The notes: a model not told the origin generated them from the sequence alone. Shown: positions 38,101 through 46,900, counted from the stretch's first letter. The stretch: DNA of 64,000 nt from Scatophagus argus (GCF_020382885.2 NC_058506.1:15788318-15852317), one strand, 5' to 3'. Numbers and translations: made by a program.

Positions 38101-41100
38101 GTGAAGCCACAGCAGAGAAATAAAGAGTGAAAGATGGTGAGCGATAATAAATAAAAATGTTGGCTTGCCAGCAGTAGCCATCTCAGTTATTCAGGATTTT
38201 TCATTCTATGACAAGTTTTATATATATATGCATTTTGTTTTTGTGGTGATTTTCTCTTCGTTTTTGTGTGTGTGTGGTTGTGTGTGTGTGTGTGTGTGTG
38301 TGTGTGGATGTGTGTGTTTTTCCATCAGCTATTCACACAGAAACAAGAGATTTGGGCCCTTCAAACCTTTCGGGTACTACAGTGTAACACAGTGGGCAGG
38401 GCATTTGAAACCGTTCAGTCTGGTTTTTGTTTTTTTGCTTGATTTTATAGGACTGACATTTGAATTACCAGTTGAAGAGATCCGTGAAATCGAGCCGTTC
38501 CTAAAGTTTTTAAAGGTCTTTGAAAAGTTGTGGAGTGTCTGTTAACCTTTTTGTACTCATGAGAATTTAGAGTATGTTTCACCGTAGAATAAACCCCTGT
38601 GTCGAACGAGCCCACGTAATACATTTAAATAGCTTTATGTCGAGCAATAAAACTGAGTACCTGTATACTGTATATATCACTGCATAGGTACTGACAACTT
38701 AAACATAGTCTTGAGTCTCAATAAAAACGTATGCAATATTCTGGTGCTGTTTCGTATTAACTCAATAAATGTATGTGAATATTTTCTAGAGCTTACCCAG
38801 CTAAATATGCAAAAATGTACTAGTTTTTAATATGATACTATTGTAAGAAGCACATATGATGGTGTACATTGTCCGTAAGTGATGTAACTTTATTGTAAAC
38901 CTTGAGTGACCACCTTGAGTGTTGTTGAGTGTTGTGACAGTGGACACAACACCAAGCCAGTATATATACACACACACATGTACACACACACACAGAGGAT
39001 TCAGGAAAACATACAAGCCTCAGCTCGCTGTAGAAGAGTTTACACTCAGAGATGGAGAGAAGATAGCAGCTGTATTTACTGTCCGTCGTTGGAAATAAAT
39101 GCAAACCCCCTCCCCCCTCCTGACTTTGATGTGTCTCTCTGCTATGATTTGGTTGATGATATTCATCCAGGAGGGAGATGAAAGTGAAACACAGGCAGGT
39201 GAAGACACTTGTTCTCACACACACACACACACACACACACAGTGGCTGTATGCCTCAACCGTAACCCAAACAGCTGCCAACTTTAGACGCAGCATTTCCT
39301 GTTTAGTGATCCCCAACTGATGAGCTGAGAGATGTTTGCTCAGTCTGCACACATTCCTCCCTGCTTTCAAAGTGCTGCTGACCTCAGCTAGATATGTATG
39401 TGTGTGTGTGTGTGTGTGCAATATGGCACGTTTACAGTGATTTTGTCAAAGGTGGTGAGGAAGAAGTGTGTGTGTGCGTTGGGGGGGGGGATATGTGACA
39501 TTTATTGACCTTGTATGTCTGGAGGCATTGTGTGTGTGTGTGTATGTGTGTGAAAAGGAGATGATATTGCTTAACAGTATGCTTGTGAGTGGCCTGTGTG
39601 TATACAGTATGTGTGTTAACACCAAGTGCAGCTGGCTGTTAGCTGTGTTTACAAACCACACAGCTGCATTTCAGTAGTCAGTAACAGCTTCCTCGCTTCA
39701 TCTCCCTTTTTTTCCTCACTGTAGTATGAAAACAGATCAAATGCTGAGAAACATAAATTGGACAATTTATGTTGTGTTAGGAGTTTCCAGCCATATTTAG
39801 ACAACTGTGTAATTCTCATGTGTGCTTGACTACATCCATATGACTTTAACATATTAGGGCTGCAACTGAAGTTTATGTTCATTACTCATTAATCTGCCAA
39901 TTATTTTCTCAATTGATTAATTGCTTGGTTGGTAAAACATCAGAAAACAGAGGAAAAGAAGTTTCATTAAGCCCAAGGTGACTTCTTCAACTACTGTAAG
40001 TTTATCATTTTGTATTTTTATGTTTATTTAATGACACGAAACGTGTGTGATTTACTGAAAACAGGCAGAGGAAATTCATAGTAATGGTTTTCTGTTTACT
40101 GTGAAGGATCTGCCAGCACTATTATTATTCTGTCCACCACCTGCAGGGCTCACTGGATCTCATCCAGTGGTACAGTCTGTTCAGAGCTCTCTGTTCTCTT
40201 TATCCTTCAGTACATCAACACACTCTGCTCACAAAGCTGAGAGATAATGGCTCTCTGACAGCCTGTTCTACATGTAGGACAACATATTGGTACACACTGA
40301 GGCTGTAGAGGGTTGTGGTATAGGAGCCGAGTGAGTGATCTGAGTGGTTTACTTTATTTGAATAATATGATGAAGGCTGAGAGGATGTCACAGCACACTA
40401 AAGTCATATCTATCAAAGTGCTAACTATGAAAACAGAAATACTCACAGTAAGTCCAAACTACAAGACAAACCTTTAATTTATCAAGTTTAAAGCATGAGT
40501 ATCTTAATTTTCACTATCTGATAATTTAAAATTACTGTGCAGACATTTAGAAAATAAAGGTAATTTGTCAAAATATGTACTTCAAAGTCACTGAGAGGCA
40601 TCATCAAAATTTTGACTAAAAGAGTGACTTACAGAAGTGCTTATATTGGAGGTTTTTTTTAATTTTCTGCCACCAGAAGATATCTTGTTGTATTTGATAT
40701 GTAGCAGTTTAAAGTAATCTCACATGTGACTGCCAGATGTTCAACGCACAGAAAAAAGAAAGAAAATCTACTTTATAATCTGACATGAAAAGTGCTCCAC
40801 CAGTTTAGCATTTCGCTTTAAACCCCGTCAGAATCACAATGGTGAAAAATGTATGCGGCAGAACCAGAGATACCGTTTCTTATCAAAACCCCAGTGCCTA
40901 CATTGCCCACAATGCAACGCAACTGCTGACAGTTCAGTGGGAGATTCAGGTGTGTCATGCTGAAGTAGCCTGGAGTATATCTTCTAATTCCACGCTTAAT
41001 TCATTTTCCAAACTTGTCTTCAGACCCGACTGACATCACTTGAGGCAATTTATCAGATTTTCATCAACCCGCAGGAGTCAAAAAAATCACAAAATACTTT

Positions 41101-43999
41101 GATGTCTAAAAAATCAGCTGACCTTTGTCTTGTACTTTTATAAGAACAAGAAAAAGCACTAATAAATATACAAAATATGTAGAACTAAACATGTCAACTT
41201 TTCCTTTTGACCTTTGGAAACCTCTTGAAACTGACAAACCAGAAGAAAATTACACATTGGACTTTTGAAGTCATAGCTTTATTTCTGTGGTTGACAATAC
41301 AGTAGGATATAGCTGCCTCAGTAAATGAAGGAATATGAAGAAAAATCTTTACATTGGTCTTGACTGGATGAAGTGAAGCAGACTTTACAGTTGAAGAAGA
41401 CAGACAGTAACCAGTTCACTTTGAAAGTAACATTGCAGCAGCCTAGAGTCAAAGAATGAAAATCAAAGTCTGTTCAGTGTCTGCAGGCTTGGACACATAT
41501 TTATGTAGCATCCAAAATTAAATACAGTTTAAAGTGAAAGATGATGATCAGTATTGCAATTAAAGTGATGTGACTTTTATCCCAGTACTTCTGTAATCTG
41601 TCTTTTGACAATATTTGGAGTAAGACTGTTGGTGCCTTCATACAGTATGTAATAATGTAAAAATAACACTGAAAATCTGAATGACAGCATTGACAGTGGA
41701 TCCCTAATCATGTAATCTCATGATGACAAAATGACCATTTTTTTTTTTGTCATTCTGCTCTAGTGTTGAATTTATCTCCCAAAGGTGCTCTTATTTGATA
41801 TGTAACAGTTGCATAAAGCAAAATCAACACAGACAGAAGACTTAGGAAAATACAAATATTTGCAGCATTTAGTCATGAAATTAAAGCTTTTTTTTGTGAA
41901 ATGTAGCTTTTGTAAATAACTAGTAAATAAACACTTGAAGCACAAAAAAATGTGGAGTACAAGTAAGGGATTAAAATAATAAAAAAAGATTGTGAAAAAA
42001 TATAATTATTTGCATTTAAAAAAAAAAGAAAAAGAAAAAAAAAAAGCTTAATCTCAAAAGTGCTATGTGGCTCTGGAGGGGAACCTGAGCACCAAGATAC
42101 CTCACAACAAACAAAATCCGAATAAACTCTCAAACATAAAAACACCATTCTCGGTCTCAAACACACTCATAAAAATCACCACACAACTGCCTAATTCGCA
42201 TCCTTCACCTTCAACTTGTTAAACAAAACAATTTGTCGAGGATGCAAAGGACAGGTAAGTTTAAAAAAGTAGAAACAAATTAATATTAAGTAGGGAACTT
42301 AAAATGGAGCAATAAGTCTGCATCAAGGAGGAACATTCAAATCTCAATTCAGTCAGACTCGACGATTCCCCACACTTTCTCCTCAGCTGTCAACACAGAG
42401 AACAGGTTACGGCATCAGAGGAAGAGCTTAACTCCACCACTGATCCATGCACGCCTGCAGATTCACATTTGGGTGTGGACAAGTGCACAGAAGAAACTAC
42501 AATAATATCTAAATCTGATCTCAAGTAGGCCATAGAGAATATGCTTCTACCTTTTCTTAAATCTCAAATCCTTGAATGTTCCGGCAGGTGAGTTAACACC
42601 TTGATTTACGTCAGTTACTTTAGTGCCACATGAAATTTAAGATTGAGACCCTAAAATGTGTTACAGTATTTCTAACATTCTCACTGTGATATGGAAGGAC
42701 TGTGCACTTGTAAGAGGTGGACGTTGTGAACAAGCGTCCAGCTAGTTGACAGCGGGGTGCAGCGGCGGGCAGGGCGAGATGTTTTTCTGCAAACACGCAG
42801 CATCGTTCCCCTCCGCCCCCAGTGTCGCCTCCTCATTATACAAACACTTAAACCCGTCGTAATATTCATCGCAGTCACCTTGCTCTCTGCTGCCATGCCC
42901 CCTCCTGGCTTGCCCGAAGCGCTGCGCGGGGCTCCAGGCTCGCTCCTCGTCCTGGATCTGAGCGCTGTTCAAGATGTAGATGGCGTTGGGCGGCAGGGAG
43001 AACTCCAGGCTGCGTAGGTACTCGTCCACCATCTCTTTGCAATGGATGAACTCGCCACTGTCAACCTGGGAGTGCAAAAGATGTCGAAAATGGGTCAAAT
43101 GCTGCAAGCTAAAACAAGATCCAACCAGAGTTTACCTCGTAGAAGGAATGATTAAAGAATGATTCTGTGGTGATCAACCTTGTAGTCAACAGTTTTTCAG
43201 TCTCAGCGTAGTGGTATGATTCCAATCTTCCATATTTGATGACACAGGACTGCATATGCTGACAACATTTTTGCAAGGTTTGTGCATTAGCATTTTAAGT
43301 TGTATGCTTTTGTGTTAAAGTTCACTAAAATGTCATTTCCTTCTATTGTTTTTCTCAGTGTGATCATAATTCTGACTGTTTTGGACATGTGGAAGCTGCT
43401 GCTTTAACCAAACATGCTTTTGGCAGTACAGTAAATCGTGTGTTGAGCTGAATGTCTGCCTTTTAAAGTGGCCCGTTCATCCAAACATGAGAAAAATAAA
43501 TGCTGATTCAGTACTGAAAAATGTCTAAATGTTTGTTTGGTGAAAGGCGGAGGAAAAGTACTCTGGGGTTTTGAAAAATAGCATAGGACGTTTCCAAGAT
43601 AAAAACAATAACAACAAGTTAACCAGAATTTGAAATTCTTGGTATATTTGGACAGTCAGGGATCAGTTATTCAAACCTGTCAAGCTTCAGTTAATCAATA
43701 CATAAATAACTCTAGTGACTGGAGGCATAGGGATATACTGTATATGCAGACTCCACATGTCTGACGATAGTCAGGTATAAAAGGCCTCCCAAGCAGGTCC
43801 TTGCATTTCTCTTACTTGTGCTTTCTTCATCAGATCTGTGAAGACGGAGAACCAGTCTGGCGTGAGTGACTCCAGCTCCAAAGTGATGATGGCCAAGGCC
43901 AACGTGGAGCCCTTGAACTGCCAAAGCTGGTGGCAGGCCATACAGTGCTGCACCTGCCTGGTCCACGGCGCCGCATGGAAGCCCGAAGGCCTCTTCTGA
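11581..43999 (+). CDS. septin8: Septin 8 gene (spliced; two alternative terminal exons)
   Basis: Septin 8 is a GTP-binding protein of the SEPT6 subgroup that assembles with other septins into hetero-oligomeric filaments. Exons: 11581-11610, 19883-19997, 20333-20528, 23254-23440, 28811-28972, 29934-30030, 34810-34978, 35143-35275 and 35889-36058. They join to either 37901 (short tail, 420 aa) or 43834-43999 (long tail, 474 aa). All internal boundaries are GT-AG with consistent phases. The G1 P-loop GETGIGKST is at residues 49-57, G3 DTVGFG at 101-106 and G4 AKAD at 184-187. The septin-unique-element residues RARQYPWG lie near 253-260, and a Lys/Glu-rich coiled coil runs from about 320 to 419. 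The [19 protein letters not shown] stretch is typical of SEPT8 rather than SEPT6, SEPT10 or SEPT11. SEPT6-group members lack the switch-I catalytic Thr and hold GTP without hydrolysing it. Whether this is the a or b teleost copy is unknown. The last exon overlaps ccni2 antisense. Confidence 0.93.
12751..12765. repeat. Short CA microsatellite
   Basis: About seven uninterrupted AC units in septin8 intron 1. Confidence 0.85.
14788..14807. repeat. CA microsatellite
   Basis: About ten uninterrupted CA units in septin8 intron 1. Confidence 0.9.
19883..19997 (+). CDS. septin8: septin8 coding exon 2
   Basis: Acceptor ..TCTCTCAG ends at 19882 and donor GTGAGT starts at 19998. It encodes residues 11-48 and the first base of Gly49. 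[14 protein letters not shown] and [15 protein letters not shown] are the conserved septin N-terminal helix and the first beta strand of the GTPase fold. Confidence 0.95.
20333..20528 (+). CDS. septin8: septin8 coding exon 3 (P-loop)
   Basis: Acceptor CCATCCGCAG is before 20333 and donor GTGAGG is after 20528. It encodes the P-loop GETGIGKST, the switch-I region, the septin signature [17 protein letters not shown] and the G3 motif [10 protein letters not shown]. It ends in phase 2 within Ser114. Confidence 0.95.
20640..21370 (+). repeat. Dispersed teleost repeat split by a nested insertion
   Basis: The outer element covers about 20640-20955 ('agtattattggc', 'acttgttatgcag', 'gtgtaagcagcattttactg', 'tatatacagttatgtag'). 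It resumes at about 21299-21370 ('aacaatgcgtcgtattttataagcttg', described here in part as aatgcgtcgtattttataag). I recognise this order of words from a very common perciform repeat in which the two parts are contiguous. The name is not known to me. Confidence 0.6.
20957..21298 (+). mobile_element. MITE-like element with GGTTCCCAA...TTGGGAACC terminal inverted repeats
   Basis: The inner insertion is bounded by GGTTCCCAA (20962-20970) and its exact inverse complement TTGGGAACC (21284-21292). Internal words such as 'aatctgaggggccgtgagat', 'gattaatgggaga' and 'gaaagcatgtgagaagtcta' match a familiar percomorph dispersed repeat. It has no coding capacity. It sits inside the element at 20640-21370 and is therefore younger. 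The target-site duplication is unclear. Confidence 0.65.
23254..23440 (+). CDS. septin8: septin8 coding exon 4
   Basis: Acceptor ..CTCCACAG and donor GTACAC. It encodes [20 protein letters not shown], then the conserved [20 protein letters not shown] and MKKLDSK, residues 115-176. It is the core of the septin GTPase domain. It ends in phase 0. Confidence 0.95.
25337..25425 (+). repeat. Degraded teleost repeat ending 'tgtgaggcgacag...accactgagcc'
   Basis: The words 'cacatgcaaagggccaagat', 'ctgtgaggcgacagcgttga' and 'ccactgagcctctgtgctgt' match the end of a repeat that is widespread in teleost genomes. Limits are approximate. Confidence 0.5.
26195..26415 (+). repeat. Degraded copy of the 'GGGCTGCAACTAACGATTA' type teleost repeat
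   Basis: It contains 'caaccaattaatattatca', 'gaaaaatgcccttcatatgt' and 'accaattaatcaactgaact' in the order found in that repeat family. Clearer copies lie at 39854-40075 and 56028-56120. Confidence 0.5.
28811..28972 (+). CDS. septin8: septin8 coding exon 5 (G4 motif)
   Basis: Acceptor CTTTCCTCAG and donor GTAAGT. Exactly 54 codons in phase 0. It encodes [20 protein letters not shown] with the G4 motif AKAD (residues 184-187) that gives guanine specificity, then [18 protein letters not shown]. Confidence 0.95.
29934..30030 (+). CDS. septin8: septin8 coding exon 6
   Basis: Acceptor TTTCCTGCAG and donor GTGAGA. It encodes [19 protein letters not shown] and [11 protein letters not shown], the start of the septin unique element. 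It ends in phase 1 within Val263. Confidence 0.95.
32109..32143. repeat. TG microsatellite
   Basis: About 17 uninterrupted TG units in septin8 intron 6. Confidence 0.95.
32440..32720 (+). repeat. Perciform dispersed repeat copy ('ccatgacatttggtacatgc' type)
   Basis: It contains 'ggtgatcccatgatg', 'ccgttggatggagcaccatg' and 'acatttggtacatgcgttca'. The same words occur at 59280-59510 and, on the opposite strand, near 46232-46330, so they identify one family inside this window. Limits are approximate. Confidence 0.55.
33513..33541. repeat. Perfect hairpin, 12-bp arms, 5-nt loop
   Basis: GATGGGATGTAT (33513-33524) is followed by TTAAC and then ATACATCCCATC (33530-33541), its exact inverse complement. 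Confidence 0.9.
33638..33666. repeat. Perfect hairpin, 11-bp arms, 7-nt loop
   Basis: GCTCTTGGTAG (33638-33648) is followed by CATCTTT and then CTACCAAGAGC (33656-33666), its exact inverse complement. It lies 97 bp after another perfect hairpin. Confidence 0.9.
34123..34144. repeat. C15-A7 homopolymer tract
   Basis: Fifteen C followed by seven A in septin8 intron 6. A tract like this is prone to length change and sequencing error. Confidence 0.9.
34810..34978 (+). CDS. septin8: septin8 coding exon 7
   Basis: Acceptor TCTCTTCAG and donor GTAAAG. It encodes [19 protein letters not shown] and [20 protein letters not shown], the C-terminal end of the G domain, then [16 protein letters not shown]. 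It ends in phase 2 within Ser319. Confidence 0.95.
35143..35275 (+). CDS. septin8: septin8 coding exon 8 (coiled coil)
   Basis: Acceptor CCTCTCAG and donor GTCAGC. It encodes [19 protein letters not shown], then [19 protein letters not shown] and KEKERE, the start of the C-terminal coiled coil. It ends in phase 0. Confidence 0.93.
35889..36058 (+). CDS. septin8: septin8 coding exon 9 (coiled coil; branch point of alternative tails)
   Basis: Acceptor CCTCTCAG and donor GTAAGT at 36059. It encodes [37 protein letters not shown] and KKDKDKK, residues 364-419 plus two bases (AA) of codon 420. If the donor is not used, the same bases read AAG TAA, giving Lys420 and a stop at 36060-36062. Confidence 0.93.
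36059..37900 (+). other. septin8: septin8 intron 9, short-tail part
   Basis: 1.8 kb between exon 9 and the short-tail exon. It holds a decayed Tc1/mariner fragment (36905-37115). A possible extra terminal exon at 36486-36552 is described under findings. Confidence 0.6.
36905..37115 (+). mobile_element. Decayed Tc1/mariner transposon fragment (transposase C-terminal region)
   Basis: It starts with 'tggccaaaagtatgtggaca', the terminal sequence of a very common teleost Tc1-like element. The words 'aagtttggtgtgcaacaact', 'ttgcacagagcctg' and 'cttgtggctgaatgctgcag' follow the order of the transposase C-terminal region. The frame corresponding to the usual FGVEELDWP stretch is interrupted by a TGA at the Trp position, and there are internal deletions. 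It is not functional. Confidence 0.65.
37901..37904 (+). CDS. septin8: septin8 short-tail terminal exon (coding part: one base plus stop)
   Basis: A strong acceptor (TTGTTTGTCATTGTTTTCCAG) ends at 37900. Joining AA from exon 9 to T gives Asn420, followed immediately by TAA at 37902-37904, so the protein ends KDKDKKN. I recall that the shorter human SEPT8 isoform ends at the equivalent KKN. Several AATAAA signals downstream support a real 3' end here. Confidence 0.6.
37905..38790 (+). other. septin8: Probable 3' UTR of the septin8 short isoform
   Basis: AATAAA hexamers occur at 38119-38124, 38646-38651, 38720-38725 and 38764-38769. The cluster at 38646-38769 is the likeliest 3' end. An imperfect TG tract lies at 38265-38317 within it. 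Confidence 0.5.
38265..38317. repeat. Imperfect TG microsatellite
   Basis: About 50 bp of TG units with GG interruptions, inside the proposed septin8 short 3' UTR. Confidence 0.9.
38961..39552. repeat. Cluster of CA/TG microsatellites
   Basis: Four tracts lie within 600 bp: TA/CA at 38961-38994, CA at 39215-39241, TG at 39397-39419 and TG at 39529-39552. A G10 run sits at 39481-39490. CA and TG orientations alternate along the strand. Confidence 0.9.
39854..40075 (+). repeat. Teleost 'GGGCTGCAACT' dispersed repeat copy
   Basis: It opens with 'agggctgcaactgaagttta' and continues 'attaatctgccaattatttt', 'ctcaattgattaattgctt' and 'agcccaaggtgacttcttca'. This order matches a repeat I know to be abundant in percomorph genomes. 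The 3' limit is approximate. Confidence 0.65.
41278..42741 (-). other. ccni2: Possible 3' UTR of ccni2
   Basis: Reading the minus strand from the ccni2 stop codon, the first canonical AATAAA is at 41283-41278. That would give a 3' UTR of about 1.46 kb. This is inference only. Confidence 0.35.
42742..43065 (-). CDS. ccni2: ccni2 coding exon 6 (last)
   Basis: Acceptor TTTTGCACTCCCAG precedes GTTGACAGTGGCG at 43065. It encodes [20 protein letters not shown], then [10 protein letters not shown], an Arg/Gln-rich linker, [14 protein letters not shown] and [11 protein letters not shown] before the stop at 42744-42742. The DFYDGIKRLYNE-like motif is a cyclin I hallmark. Confidence 0.93.
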   Translation of the reverse strand, partial: VDSGEFIHCKEMVDEYLRSLEFSLPPNAIYILNSAQIQDEERAWSPAQRFGQARRGHGSREQGDCDEYYDGFKCLYNEEATLGAEGNDAACLQKNISPCPPLHPAVN

Positions 44000-46900
44000 T
44001 ACCCTGGCCCGGCAGGAGAAGAACAGGGGTCTGCTGCAGGGTCCCAGCCGACGCCGCAGCCGAGCCCGATGGACGGAATGAGGTGAGGATGGCCGGAGAC
44101 GAGCAGGGCGTGGAACTGGACCAGAGATGAGCAGAGAATAGAAGAAGAATGAGACCAAAATGTTAGCATAATGATGTCATGGTTGTCTCATTGTCTATCC
44201 ATCCCTTCCCTCTAATTCATTCATATCAACATCAAATACAGCAGTGCATTTAACGTCCAACCGTTCGTATCTGACAAAAAGCTCAACACATCATTCACCC
44301 CTCTGATCCAAACTTCATGCTCATCCACCCAGGACACTTTCACTTTGCAGTGTGCGATTCTCTACTCTTCTCAAGTGTTCATTTTTGCATTAAGAGCCAC
44401 TGTAAAATGTCCAAACCTGAAGCTCTGTACAGGAAGACACTTGAAGCGACAGGTAGAGAACCCCACGATCAGGTTTTAATACTGAAGACCCACTTGTTTG
44501 CCTGAGGAATCATAGTAATCTTGTTCGTATTGTATCGTACGTGCAGTGCTTTTCTGTGTTCCCATTTGTAGGCAGGAACTGTAAATCTCATCTGGAGTGG
44601 GGGCTTAAAGTTAAGAAAGGCGTTCTAAATTTTAGGTAGAGAAATTGTTCACACTCTTGTCCACGGTGATTAGAAAACACCTGCTAACGGCCTGTTAGTT
44701 AGCTTTACTGAAACCAATAGGTCAGGCTAGCCAGCTAGCTCTTTGCTTTGGTTTAAATGAAGAAAGCTAAAAAGCGATTTGCTGTTGAATTGTCCAACCA
44801 TTTTTCTAAGTGTTTGTTATGGTCTCTCATTCATGTTGTGTTAAACTCATCTGCTTTGGTTTGTCTCTTTGTAGCAAAAGTAAGCCATGGATTTTTGAAA
44901 AAGTGGAATTTACTGGGAGGCAGATTCAGCAATTTTGTGCCAAAGTCAAGAAGCAGGAACTGAAACCTTTCTTCTTGACTTTTTAAAATCCTTAAGTCCC
45001 TTCCTCCTTCTCAAGGTTTTTCCAGGAAGATGTAGCAAACAAAGAAAACAGTGCGTTCAGATTTGACAGTCCTGACGCAGAGCTGATTCTGTCTTTCAGA
45101 AGAGTTTTGCTTGGATGTTGATGCTTATTGAGAGATAACGTCAAGGCTTCTCTGTAAATCCTCTTATATAAATCATGTCAAAGTGTCATGGTGGAGAGAG
45201 ACAAATTATTGAGAGATTTTATTGATGGCTGTTTTATAGACAATGGAGAATAACACTTTATTTAAGAAAAGGAATTATTCAGGGCAGGGGGAATGTAATT
45301 GTGAGATACCTATAGTATAGTTAAAAAGTATTTATTTGAATAATATAAAAAGAAAATGTCTTTATTTTATTATAGTTTTTATTAAAACATTTTGTCTCTT
45401 TATTTTAAAAGTCCTGGATTTTTGTAATATCTCAAGTGAAATGCTAGGACAATAAGATTCAAAACAATAAACCTATAACATCAGAATCTGTCAGATCCAC
45501 AAACTGTAAAAGTGGGACAAAGCACCATTTTTAGTTTTGCAGAAAACACTGAATCATTTCAATTAAGTCCAAATGTGCATTTGGACTTGCTTTGGTGACG
45601 TTTATGGATTGTGGCTTTAAGAAAATGTTTCCGTCCTCTACCAATTTCAATATCAAAAATAAATCCAACGCTGTTTTTGATTTGTTGAGGGATTGTTTGG
45701 TCTGGGATGAGATTTTGACTCACAGAACGCGTGAAAAGAAGGCATTTCAAGAGCAAATCAATATCTTCAATATCTAAAATAATCACTATCAGATTTGTTT
45801 TAGAGAAGATGTTTGTATCAGAAACTGTTCTACCCGTAAAAATGGATGTTGTCTTGGTGGAAAACATTTCAGTAGTGCGGATCAATACAACGTGGTGAAT
45901 TATTTCTGGCAAGAACTCACGGGCTGTATTCACAGAGCATCCAACTACTGGCCTATGAAGGGTTCTGCCTCCTCATTCACAGCTAGATGTCAACCAAAAT
46001 TGCAGTTTGTTTCACTTTAAAGCAAAGAAAGCAGTTGGAATATCTTCATGTGACATGAAACTTGGCCTGGGCAATAATTTAATATTCATCATTCCTGAAT
46101 TCCAGTGAAAATATATCATGATATCATAATGTGTTGTATTGTTTTGAAAAATTCTGGTCAAATGAATGATTCCAAGCAAACTAAAAAGACTAAGACTCTA
46201 CAGCCATTATTGTGTCTCACATGGAAAGTTAAAAGGGTCACTGATCAATTCAACCTGAGGGGGACATTAATGTGAACCAAATTTCATGGCATTCCATGAA
46301 CAAGTTACAAGATATTGGAGTTGGACCCACCCTGCAATGCATAAAGCTGCACTAAAAACAACTAAGAAAGTGCAGTTTTGTTTCAGATGTGTAGAGTTTA
46401 CAGGTAAAAATATTAAAACAGATGTTCAATGCAATAAACTGATTTTCTGTATATTTGCCATGTTGTGCTATAAGGTAAATAGATAATATTGCCCAACCCT
46501 AAGCCCATCAGAACCTGCTAAAACCTGCTGTGAAGTTACTTTACTCATTATATTCTGGATGAAAAGCGATGTGCTACAGCCCTGTGCCCAGCAGCATGTG
46601 AGCCATGTTGTGTGTGTGTTTGTTGACATTTGAACCAGTAGTTAACACTTCAGGCAATTATATGTGAAGGTTTAATAATTAAACTACTGCAAACAGGTCC
46701 CTGCTGTGGAACAGTATTGTGCCATAAACAGAGTAACACGGTGTGGGATTTTTAACAAAGACAAACCTTGCTTTGACAACAGTCTGAACAATTCACAGCA
46801 TGATAGTGACACGCTCATGACCCAAATCTTCTCTTTTAGGAGGGTTTGGGTTTTCACTCTATGGCTGCAGGTAGGAGATAGTCAGAAGTGCCTTGGCTTG

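Larger units (their letters stand above)
38791..41277. other. Sequence between septin8 short 3' end and ccni2 3' end
   Basis: No coding exon is seen. If the long septin8 transcript is made, this is part of its last intron. It contains the microsatellite cluster at 38961-39552 and the dispersed repeat at 39854-40075. Confidence 0.6.

Noticed and set aside
38073..38123. Acidic open frame [16 protein letters not shown] before TAA
   Set aside because: No acceptor joins it in frame to septin8 exon 9 (the AG before 38072 gives Lys-His-stop), and it lies in the proposed short-isoform 3' UTR.
43712..44158. 148-residue minus-strand frame over ccni2 exon 5
   Set aside because: It is the wrong minus-strand frame. 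The cyclin I motifs are in the neighbouring frame with phase-0 splice sites.
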